From Gp13-AA77 sp036521995 (GTDB lineage: Bacteria; Acidobacteriota; Terriglobia; UBA7540): a stretch of DNA of 6,042 bases. Below the pieces are notes generated by a model that saw only the letters and a list, made by a program, of their open reading frames with translations, was not told the DNA's origin and ran no database searches. The position numbers and the translations under genes are program-made. The DNA lies in NCBI GenBank assembly GCA_036521995.1, contig DATDGR010000071.1:1-6042 (forward strand), given 5' to 3'. Shown here piece after piece: positions 1 to 5,766 of the stretch (position 1 is the stretch's first letter; each line of letters opens with the position of its first letter).

Positions 1-1
1 A

Positions 2-430
2 CTCACAAGGATCAGTCCGAAAGAAGCCAGGAGCCTGCTTGATTCCTCGACCGGCTACACCTACATCGATGTCCGAACCACCAGGGAGTTTGACGCCGGG
101 CACGTGCCGGGCGCCAAGAATATTCCGCTTCTTGAACCCGACGCGGGCGGAGGCATGCAGTTGAATCCGCGCTTCGTCGAAGTCTGCGAGGCCCATTTTC
201 CGAAGGATGCCAAGCTTATCATCGGTTGCCAGAAAGGCGGCCGGTCGCTTCGAGCCACCCAGTTCCTGCTCGAAGCCGGATTCACCAGCGTGGTTGATAT
301 GCGGGGAGGATTCGGCGGCGAATCGGACGCCTTCGGCCGCTTGACCTATCCAGGCTGGGAGCCCCGGGGCTTTCCGGCCGTCACCGAGTGTGCTCCCGAG
401 GACAGCTACCAACACCTTGCACGAAAATGA
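2..430 (+). CDS. Rhodanese-like domain protein, 5' end cut by window
   Basis: The product is a single-domain rhodanese, a family of thiosulfate/persulfide sulfurtransferases that carry sulfur on an active-site cysteine in the cytoplasm. The frame is open from the first bases, and 142 residues are visible. Counting from base 2, an ISPKEA opening (residues 4-9) is followed by the family signature YIDVRTTREF (21-30) and GHVPGAKNIP (33-42). The active-site loop is CQKGGRS, with Cys76 followed by Arg81-Ser82, the usual C-x4-R-S form, so the protein should be catalytically competent. A GGFGGE segment and a PGWEPRGFPAV tail complete the fold. Single-domain rhodaneses usually start just before the ISPxEA segment, so only a few codons should be missing; an internal GTG at 104 would cut off the first strand and is not a credible start. 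The physiological sulfur acceptor cannot be told. The family assignment is secure; the pathway is unknown. Confidence 0.93.
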   Translation, partial: LTRISPKEARSLLDSSTGYTYIDVRTTREFDAGHVPGAKNIPLLEPDAGGGMQLNPRFVEVCEAHFPKDAKLIIGCQKGGRSLRATQFLLEAGFTSVVDMRGGFGGESDAFGRLTYPGWEPRGFPAVTECAPEDSYQHLARK

Positions 431-486
431 GCCGTGGGTCCTGCAGCGACCGAGCGGTAGCTTTCGTGTCCACCGGCTTCGACGAG

Positions 487-515
487 TTGAGGCCGCGCCG
501 CGTTCATCAAATAAA
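487..515 (+). promoter_or_regulatory. Possible sigma-70-type promoter for the GH2 gene
   Basis: In the 124-base gap between the rhodanese and the hydrolase, TTGAGG (487-492) is followed after 17 bases by AATAAA (510-515), which matches TATAAT at four positions. This lies in the most AT-rich patch of the gap, and transcription would begin about 30 bases before the start codon. The match is modest, and in an organism of this GC content promoter consensus is uncertain. The hydrolase could also be read from the rhodanese promoter. Confidence 0.27.
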
Positions 516-539
516 GTTTCGACCCTGCCTCTGGTTCGC

Positions 540-546
540 GAAGGAG
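540..546 (+). promoter_or_regulatory. Strong ribosome binding site setting the GH2 start
   Basis: GAAGGAG is an almost perfect Shine-Dalgarno sequence, 8 bases before the ATG at 555. It decides the start of the hydrolase: the same frame is open back to a GTG at 390, inside the rhodanese gene, but only the ATG at 555 has this site and is directly followed by a signal peptide. Confidence 0.85.
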
Positions 547-554
547 TCTGCAAG

Positions 555-3212
555 ATGACCAGGAGACTGCCATTTCTTGCCATGCTCGCCCTTACCCTTG
601 CGATCCGCACACCTGCGGCTTTCGCGCGATCGGCCGCCGGCCGGGACGCCGCCTGGACAACCTCTCTCGAGCAGGGTTGGGCGATCCAGTCCTCGGCCAA
701 AGTCACTGAATCCGGTGGGGTGATTTCGACGGCGGAGTTCAAGCCTCGAGGATGGTATCCTGCGGCGGTCCCAACCACAGTGCTGGCGGCGCTGGTGGCT
801 GACCGTGTTTATCCCGATCCCTACTTCGGCATGAATCTGCGCTCGATTCCGGGAACAAGCTACAAGGTGGGGGCTAACTTCTCCAACATTCCCATGTCTT
901 CTAACAGCCCGTTCGCTGTGCCCTGGTGGTATCGCACCGAGTTCAAACTCCCTGCTTCTTATAAGGACAAGAATCTTTGGTTGCACTTCAACGGCATCAA
1001 TTATCGCGCCAGCGTGTGGCTCAACGGCGTGCAGGTGGCGAGCTCCGACAAAATGGCCGGGATGTGGCGGCTCTTCGAATTCAACGTCACCCAGGCGGCG
1101 CGGCCGGGTGAGACGAATGCCCTGGCGGTCGAGGTCTCTGCTCCCACGCCCGACTCGCTGTCGATCACTTGGGTTGATTGGAATCCCTTGCCCGCGGATA
1201 AGGATATGGGCATCTGGCGCGAGGTCTACATTTCGGCCACTGGTCCGGTAGTTCTCGGCGACCCTCAGGTGGTCACCAAGCTCGAGCAACCGTCTTTGGA
1301 GGCGGCTCAACTGACGGTGAGCGCCAGCCTCGAAAATGCCAGCAACCAGCCGACGAAAGGGGTCCTGAAGGTGCGCCTGGGCGAGGTCGAGGTCTCCGAG
1401 GAGGTTTCGCTAAGTGCGGGTGAATCCAGACTTGTGACCTTTGACCCGCAGCGATTCCCAACGCTGAACTTCGCCCACCCGCGAGTGTGGTGGCCGGCCC
1501 AAATGGGGTCGCCCGAGCTCTACAGCCTGAAAATGGAGTTCGAATCCGGCGGGCAAGTTTCGGATTCGAAGGAGTTCCAGTTCGGCATCCGTCAGATCAC
1601 GTCAATTCTTGACGATGAGAATCACCGCGTTTTCGTGATCAACGGCAAGCGGCTGCTAATCCGCGGCGGAGGCTGGGCGCCTGACATGATGCTGCGGCAG
1701 AATCCCAAGCGTGAGGAGGAGGAGATCCGCTACACGCGTGACATGGGCCTGAACACGATCCGCCTGGAAGGCAAGCTGGTGGACGATCACTTGTTCGAGC
1801 TGGCGGATCGCTATGGCGTCCTGGTGCTGGCCGGCTGGTGCTGCTGCGATCACTGGGAAAGGTGGCGGAACTGGAAGGAGGAAGACTACACGATCGCCGC
1901 CGAGTCCTTGCGGGGCCAGCTTCGACGCCTCAGAGATCACGCCAGCTTGCTGGCCTTTCTTTACGGAAGTGATAATCCGCCGCCCAAGCGGGTGGAGGAG
2001 ATGTATCTGCAAGTCTTCCGGGACGAGTCCTGGCCGAATCCTTACATCTCTTCCGCCACCGCCCGGCCCACGACGATCGGGCCGAGCGGCGTGAAGATGA
2101 CCGGGCCCTACGACTACGTGGCGCCCTCTTATTGGCTCGAGGACAGCAAGCACGGCGGCGCCTTCGGCTTCAACACTGAAACCAGTCCCGGGCCGGCCCC
2201 TCCGGTGATCGAGAGCATCCGCGACATGCTGCCCGCCGACAAGCTCTGGCCCATGAACGATGCCTGGGAGCTCCACGCCGGCGGCGGGGAATTCAAAACC
2301 TTCAACATTTTCAACCGTGCCCTCGAAGCCCGCTACGGAAAACCCACCGGCCTCGAAGATTATCTCGAGAAGTCCCAGCTCATGACGTACGCGGGCGAGC
2401 GAGCCATGTTCGAAGCTTACAGCCAGAACAAGTACCACGCCACTGGCGTCATCCAATGGATGCTCAACAACGCCTGGCCGTCGACGATCTGGCACCTTTA
2501 TGACTGGTACCTGCGGCCCGGCGGCGGCTACTTCGGCACCAAGAAGGCATGTGAGCCGGTCCACATTCAGTACTCCACGCCTAACGATTCCGTGGTGGTG
2601 GTGAACTCCAGCTATCAGGCCTATTCCGGATTGCAGGCGAAGGTCCAGGTGCTGAATCTCGATCTCACGTCGAGATTTTCGCGCCAGGCCAAACTCGACG
2701 CCGCGCCCGACTCGAGTAACACCCTGTTCGCACTACCGAAAATCGAAGGTCTCACCAGGACCTACTTCCTGAAACTCGACCTGGCTGATGCCGAAGGTCA
2801 CGCGCTCAGCCGGAACTTTTACTGGCTTTCCACTCAGCCCGACGTGTCCGACTGGGATCAGTCCACCTGGTACTACACGCCCATCAGCACGTACGCTGAC
2901 TTCACCGCCCTCTCCTCATTGCCTCGCGTCCAGGTGGAAACTTCAGCCGCCAGCAAGACTCAAGGCCCGGACGAGGTCACGCGGGTGACGGTGAGGAATC
3001 CAAGCTCGACGATCGCTTTCTTTGTCCACCTGGAGATTCGCAAGGGCAAGGATGGCGAAGACGTGCGCCCGATTCGGTGGGAAGACAATTACATCTCGCT
3101 CGTGCCCGGAGAGACCCGTGATATCACGGCCGCCTACAACTCGTCTGATCTGGGCGGCGCCGAGCCCGTAGTGCGAGTTGACGGTTGGAATGTCGAGACG
3201 AACATCGAGTGA
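555..3212 (+). CDS. Secreted GH2 exo-beta-D-glucosaminidase-like glycosidase
   Basis: The product is a family 2 glycoside hydrolase of 885 aa, closest in motifs to CsxA-type exo-beta-D-glucosaminidases, which remove glucosamine from the non-reducing end of chitosan oligomers with retention of configuration. Residues 1-24 form a signal peptide (MTRR, a hydrophobic core, cleavage near AFA), so it acts outside the cytoplasm. Then come the sugar-binding jelly roll (about 30-228), an Ig-like domain (about 230-345), the TIM barrel (about 355-670) and C-terminal Ig-like domains (to 885). Visible barrel landmarks are GGGWAPD (Asp377), RLEGK (Glu405), GWCCCDHW (427-434), YGSD (Asp473, predicted acid/base), NTETS (Glu542, predicted nucleophile) and QWMLNNAWPS (634-643). 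The C-terminus has the subfamily's WEDNYISLVPGE (842-853). From memory, CsxA uses Asp469 and Glu541, nearly the same places. No extra carbohydrate-binding module follows. The start is fixed by the GAAGGAG site. A beta-mannosidase-like specificity is the alternative; the subfamily call is good, the substrate is inferred. Confidence 0.9.
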   Translation: MTRRLPFLAMLALTLAIRTPAAFARSAAGRDAAWTTSLEQGWAIQSSAKVTESGGVISTAEFKPRGWYPAAVPTTVLAALVADRVYPDPYFGMNLRSIPGTSYKVGANFSNIPMSSNSPFAVPWWYRTEFKLPASYKDKNLWLHFNGINYRASVWLNGVQVASSDKMAGMWRLFEFNVTQAARPGETNALAVEVSAPTPDSLSITWVDWNPLPADKDMGIWREVYISATGPVVLGDPQVVTKLEQPSLEAAQLTVSASLENASNQPTKGVLKVRLGEVEVSEEVSLSAGESRLVTFDPQRFPTLNFAHPRVWWPAQMGSPELYSLKMEFESGGQVSDSKEFQFGIRQITSILDDENHRVFVINGKRLLIRGGGWAPDMMLRQNPKREEEEIRYTRDMGLNTIRLEGKLVDDHLFELADRYGVLVLAGWCCCDHWERWRNWKEEDYTIAAESLRGQLRRLRDHASLLAFLYGSDNPPPKRVEEMYLQVFRDESWPNPYISSATARPTTIGPSGVKMTGPYDYVAPSYWLEDSKHGGAFGFNTETSPGPAPPVIESIRDMLPADKLWPMNDAWELHAGGGEFKTFNIFNRALEARYGKPTGLEDYLEKSQLMTYAGERAMFEAYSQNKYHATGVIQWMLNNAWPSTIWHLYDWYLRPGGGYFGTKKACEPVHIQYSTPNDSVVVVNSSYQAYSGLQAKVQVLNLDLTSRFSRQAKLDAAPDSSNTLFALPKIEGLTRTYFLKLDLADAEGHALSRNFYWLSTQPDVSDWDQSTWYYTPISTYADFTALSSLPRVQVETSAASKTQGPDEVTRVTVRNPSSTIAFFVHLEIRKGKDGEDVRPIRWEDNYISLVPGETRDITAAYNSSDLGGAEPVVRVDGWNVETNIE

Positions 3213-3247
3213 GTCACCGTGAGTACCTTGAGTCGCCTGTGAGCTGG
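3209..3247 (+). repeat. Four degenerate tandem units of about 10 bases
   Basis: The end of the hydrolase gene and the gap after it read as GTGAGTCACC, GTGAGTACC, TTGAGTCGCC and TGTGAGCTGG, sharing a TGAG(T/C) core at roughly 10-base, one-helical-turn spacing. The first unit includes the hydrolase stop codon. The repeat is imperfect and short, so it may be chance or an old slippage product. No function is assigned. Confidence 0.4.
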
Positions 3248-3256
3248 TCAGCTCGC
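3239..3256 (+). other. Small hairpin in the gap before the YcaQ-family gene
   Basis: GAGCT-GGTC-AGCTC (3241-3254) is a perfect five-pair stem with a four-base loop, and two further pairs (one a G-T) can extend it to 3239-3256. No T-run follows, so it is not a normal intrinsic terminator. It ends 19 bases before the next start codon. Confidence 0.35.
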
Positions 3257-3275
3257 CTCTGCTGATTCTCCTCCG

Positions 3276-4538
3276 ATGCTCCGAGACACACTCTCGCTTG
3301 ACGAAGCGCGGCGCATCGCGCTAGCGGCCCAAGGTTTTGACCGCCCGCGTCCGCGCGGTCCCATCCGCGCCGACCGCCTCCGGCAAGTCATCCGGCGGCT
3401 CGGCCTCATCCAGATCGACTATGTCAACGTCCTTGTCCCGGCGCACTACCTGGTGCTGTTTTCACGGCTCGGCCCTTACGAGCGCTCGCTCCTCGACGAT
3501 GTCGTCTCTGGCGGGCGTGAGTTCACGGAACAATGGGCTCACGAGGCATCGATCCTGCCGGTGGCGACCTGGCCGCTGCTGCGCCATCGCATGGAATCGC
3601 ATCGGCCGCGTCCTTGGGGTTTCGAGCGCTTCCTCAAAGAGCACAAGGACTATGTGGACGCGGTTCTGGAGGCGGTGCGTCTGCAGGGCCCGCTCGCGGC
3701 CGACGACCTGGAGAGCATGGAGCTCGTTCCCGGCATTGACCGATCGCAATTTGGCCGCATTCCGGGTGCATGGGCGGGGAGCGTGCATAGGGCCGTACTG
3801 GAGGCGCATTTTGGCCGGGGCCTGCTGGCCGCGGCCCATCGGCGGCCTAACTTCGCGCGGGTTTATGACCTGGCCGAACGCCGGATTCCGCCGGAGCATC
3901 ACGGCCGGCGGGTGAAACGCCAGGACGCCGAGCGCGAACTCCTGCGCCTGGCTGCGCGCGCCCACGGCGTCGGTACGGCGGCTGATCTCGCTGACTACTA
4001 CCGCATGCCGCTCCGCGCGGCTCGGGAGCGCCTGCAGGAGCTGGTCTCTGCGGGCGAGCTCAACGAAGTGAAAGTGCAGGGCTGGCGCGAAGCAGCGTAT
4101 CTTGATCTCGAGGCGCGGATTCCAATCCGTGTCGAAGCCGAGGCGCTGCTGTCGCCCTTCGACCCTGTGGTCTGGTTTCGACCTCGAGTGGCACGGCTGT
4201 TCAATTTCGACTACCGCATCGAGATCTTCATCCCCAAGCCGAAGCGGCGATGGGGGTATTACGTCCTGCCGTTCCTGCTCGGGGATCGTCTGGTGGCCCG
4301 GGTGGATCTGAAGGCTGATCGTGCCCGGCGTTCCCTGCTGGTGCTCACGGCCTATCTTGAACCGGCGGTCAAGAAGGCATCTGACCTTGACCTTAAGTCG
4401 GTGACCACCGCGCTGGCCCGCGAACTCCGGACGCTGGCGGTGTGGCTCGGACTCGACTCGGTGGTCGCTGATCGCGGGGTGCCACGGCCTCTTGCCGCCC
4501 TACTCCGCACGGGACCGAAGCTCCCCAAAGAGCAATAG
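3276..4538 (+). CDS. YcaQ-like winged-helix DNA glycosylase (HTH_42 family)
   Basis: The product is a 420-aa protein of the HTH_42/YcaQ family. Characterised members (E. coli YcaQ/AlkX, Streptomyces AlkZ) are DNA glycosylases built from tandem winged helices that excise N7-alkylguanine and unhook interstrand crosslinks made by nitrogen-mustard-like or natural alkylating agents. The N-terminus LSLDEARRIALAAQGF is typical. The catalytic motif is QID at residues 46-48, the QxD form of the YcaQ branch rather than the QxQ form of AlkZ. Further family blocks are QWAHEAS (86-92), SPFDPVVWFR (293-302), and the segment from KRRWGYY at residue 323 through GDRLVARVDLK to 346. The ATG at 3276 is the only ATG, GTG or TTG in frame after the stop codon at 3240; no clear Shine-Dalgarno sequence precedes it. 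The gene lies 63 bases after the hydrolase and may share its transcript. Family membership is firm; activity is inferred from the intact motif. Confidence 0.9.
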   Translation: MLRDTLSLDEARRIALAAQGFDRPRPRGPIRADRLRQVIRRLGLIQIDYVNVLVPAHYLVLFSRLGPYERSLLDDVVSGGREFTEQWAHEASILPVATWPLLRHRMESHRPRPWGFERFLKEHKDYVDAVLEAVRLQGPLAADDLESMELVPGIDRSQFGRIPGAWAGSVHRAVLEAHFGRGLLAAAHRRPNFARVYDLAERRIPPEHHGRRVKRQDAERELLRLAARAHGVGTAADLADYYRMPLRAARERLQELVSAGELNEVKVQGWREAAYLDLEARIPIRVEAEALLSPFDPVVWFRPRVARLFNFDYRIEIFIPKPKRRWGYYVLPFLLGDRLVARVDLKADRARRSLLVLTAYLEPAVKKASDLDLKSVTTALARELRTLAVWLGLDSVVADRGVPRPLAALLRTGPKLPKEQ

Positions 4539-4550
4539 GCTCGCGCTCTT
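4528..4550. terminator. Weak stem-loop between convergent genes
   Basis: AAGAGC (4528-4533) pairs with GCTCTT (4545-4550) around an 11-base loop that contains the stop codon of the YcaQ-family gene, while the right arm covers most of the anti-sigma stop codon. The genes converge with only 10 bases between them, so any terminator must overlap coding sequence. There is no T-run on either strand, and the stem is short. It could act in both directions, but the evidence is thin. Confidence 0.2.
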
Positions 4551-5100
4551 ACTCTTCGCGCCAGACCACGTAGGCAGCGAACGCCAGCAGGGTGAGAAAA
4601 GCGCCGGCACTCACCAACAGGAGATAGCCCGGCGACTGGCCGAAGCCTCGAGCCAAACTCTGGAAAAACACATGCGACCATTGCCCGATGCCAGCTGAAG
4701 CCTCTGGTGCGCGGACCACGCCCTTAGACCCGCCCAACCAGCCTAGAACCCTGGGCCACTGCCAGACTCCCAGCCCAAACAAGGTGAGAGCGCCAAAGAA
4801 CTGCGCCATGCGCTCCACCCAGGCGATCGGTTGCGCAGCGCGCTCCTCGGCCGCTCGCCGGGCCGCAAGCTGCGCCTTCCACCACACCAGACCGGCACTC
4901 GGCAACCGCACTTCAGCCTGGACCAGCGCCTCCTCGCGCCGCAGAGCCGCGGCCACCAGCACCACCTCCGAGCACACCGCGCAGGCGGCGGCATGCCTTC
5001 GAATCTCTTCGCCCCAGGGACCGTGCCAGCGGCCGGACTGCAAGGCATCGATCACCTGTTGCTCTCGGTCACACTGCTGAATCCTCATCAGCTTGCTCAC
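4549..5100 (-). CDS. Zinc-binding transmembrane anti-sigma factor
   Basis: The product is a 183-aa anti-sigma factor of the ZAS (zinc-binding anti-sigma) type, expected to hold the adjacent ECF sigma factor at the membrane and release it on a signal. The N-terminal domain has HAAACAVC, giving His36, Cys40 and Cys43 in the H-x3-C-x2-C motif. Cys10 sits where a fourth zinc ligand is found in RsrA (C11, H37, C41, C44 from memory). A charged, Ala/Arg-rich linker (about 75-90) leads to two hydrophobic segments at about 99-115 and 159-180, with the last four residues (REE end) outside the membrane. The GTG start overlaps the sigma stop codon as GTGA, which implies translational coupling; CAGG lies 5 bases upstream. 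An ATG four codons later (5088) is an alternative start. The segment after the second helix is too short for a sensor domain. The role is strongly supported by motif and context; the signal is unknown. Confidence 0.87.
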   Translation of the reverse strand: MSKLMRIQQCDREQQVIDALQSGRWHGPWGEEIRRHAAACAVCSEVVLVAAALRREEALVQAEVRLPSAGLVWWKAQLAARRAAEERAAQPIAWVERMAQFFGALTLFGLGVWQWPRVLGWLGGSKGVVRAPEASAGIGQWSHVFFQSLARGFGQSPGYLLLVSAGAFLTLLAFAAYVVWREE

Positions 5101-5693
5101 TTCAACCTGCCCGGAAGCCCCTCCGCCGTTTCACGCAACAGATCCGCCATCTTGCGGCGGGCGCGAAACAGGAGCAGACGGATGCTCCCCGATCTCAATC
5201 CGACCATTTCGGCAATCTCCTTGTGACTTGAGCCTTCCACGTACGCCAGCCAGAGGATCTGGCGTTCGCGCGGCTTCAACTGCTCGAGTGCCCGCCCCAA
5301 GTCCGATCTTTGCTGCACACGCTCGGCGATGCGATCGTCAGTCGTAACATCTTCCGTGGCCTCCACCTGTGGTTGTTCCCGGCGGGGCAGGCGCCGCCAG
5401 TGATCGCGCGCCAGATTAGTCCCGATGCGGAAAAGATAATTTTTCTGATAGGCCTCGTCGTCCAATTTCAGATCGGCGCGGAGAAAACGATAGTAGCTTT
5501 CCTGCACCAGATCCTCGGCCAGGGACGTATCGCCCGAGATGCGGCACAGATAGGACCACAAGGGGCGGGATGTCTTTTCGTAGAAGACCCGGAAGGTCTG
5601 CTCGTCCATGTGGAAGGCTTGTTCGGCGAGACCCGCCTGTGCGTTTGAGCCTTCAAGCTCGGTCAAGGTGATCTCTCGCATGGGCATGTTCAT
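5097..5693 (-). CDS. ECF-type RNA polymerase sigma factor
   Basis: The product is a 198-aa extracytoplasmic-function sigma factor that directs RNA polymerase to a specific promoter set. Region 2 covers about residues 34-101: FYEKTSRPLWSYL, then GDTSLAEDLVQESYYRFLR (the DLVQE core-binding helix) and NYLFRIGTNLARDHWRR, which recognises the -10 element. An acidic linker (109-125) precedes region 4 (about 130-186), with LKPRERQILWLAYVEGSSHKEIA and the DNA-binding helix SGSIRLLLFRARRKM. Regions 1.2 and 3 are absent, as usual for ECF factors. The ATG at 5693 is the longest possible start, because a TAG lies four codons upstream in frame; ATGs at codons 3, 5 and 29 are alternatives and none has a clear ribosome binding site. 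The gene overlaps the anti-sigma gene by four bases and lies 73 bases after the membrane-protein gene. Target promoters cannot be deduced here. Confidence 0.93.
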   Translation of the reverse strand: MNMPMREITLTELEGSNAQAGLAEQAFHMDEQTFRVFYEKTSRPLWSYLCRISGDTSLAEDLVQESYYRFLRADLKLDDEAYQKNYLFRIGTNLARDHWRRLPRREQPQVEATEDVTTDDRIAERVQQRSDLGRALEQLKPRERQILWLAYVEGSSHKEIAEMVGLRSGSIRLLLFRARRKMADLLRETAEGLPGRLK

Positions 5694-5706
5694 ATTCTGC
5701 CACTAG

Positions 5707-5766
5707 ATCTGCTGGGACGCCATCTCGCACCGGCATCACTCCTTGAACTCCGAGGCCATCTGCTGG
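5707..5766 (-). repeat. Direct repeat in the sigma-factor upstream region
   Basis: On the minus strand the nonamer CCAGCAGAT occurs twice in the 73-base gap before the sigma gene, at 5766-5758 and 5715-5707, 51 bases apart. A second short repeat, AGATGGC, occurs at 5761-5755 and 5725-5719. The arrangement could be a binding site pair or simply local duplication; no known operator is recognised. Confidence 0.3.

Noticed and set aside
390..554. N-terminal extension of the hydrolase from a GTG inside the rhodanese gene
   Set aside because: The frame is open, but the extension overlaps the rhodanese end, lacks domain character, and would bury the signal peptide. The ATG at 555 has a strong ribosome binding site.
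507..1310. Long open frame on the minus strand (267 codons) opposite the hydrolase
   Set aside because: It is rich in Arg/Gly/His without any domain pattern, as expected for the complement of a GC-rich gene. The plus-strand reading has clear GH2 motifs throughout.
1656..2564. 302-codon minus-strand open frame opposite the hydrolase barrel
   Set aside because: It lies opposite the most conserved part of the GH2 gene. Its own product is low-complexity Gly/Val/Pro-rich with no recognisable motif.
5654..5736. Short minus-strand frame starting MPVRDGVPADLV between the membrane-protein and sigma genes
   Set aside because: It is only 27 codons. The AAGGAG is just 2 bases from its ATG, too close to work well, and the frame overlaps the sigma gene start. 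No support beyond being open.
5694..5766. ECF-type autoregulated promoter (GGAAC / CGTC pattern) before the sigma gene
   Set aside because: The nearest pieces, GGAGTT and CGTC on the minus strand, are separated by about 26 bases, far more than the usual 16-17.
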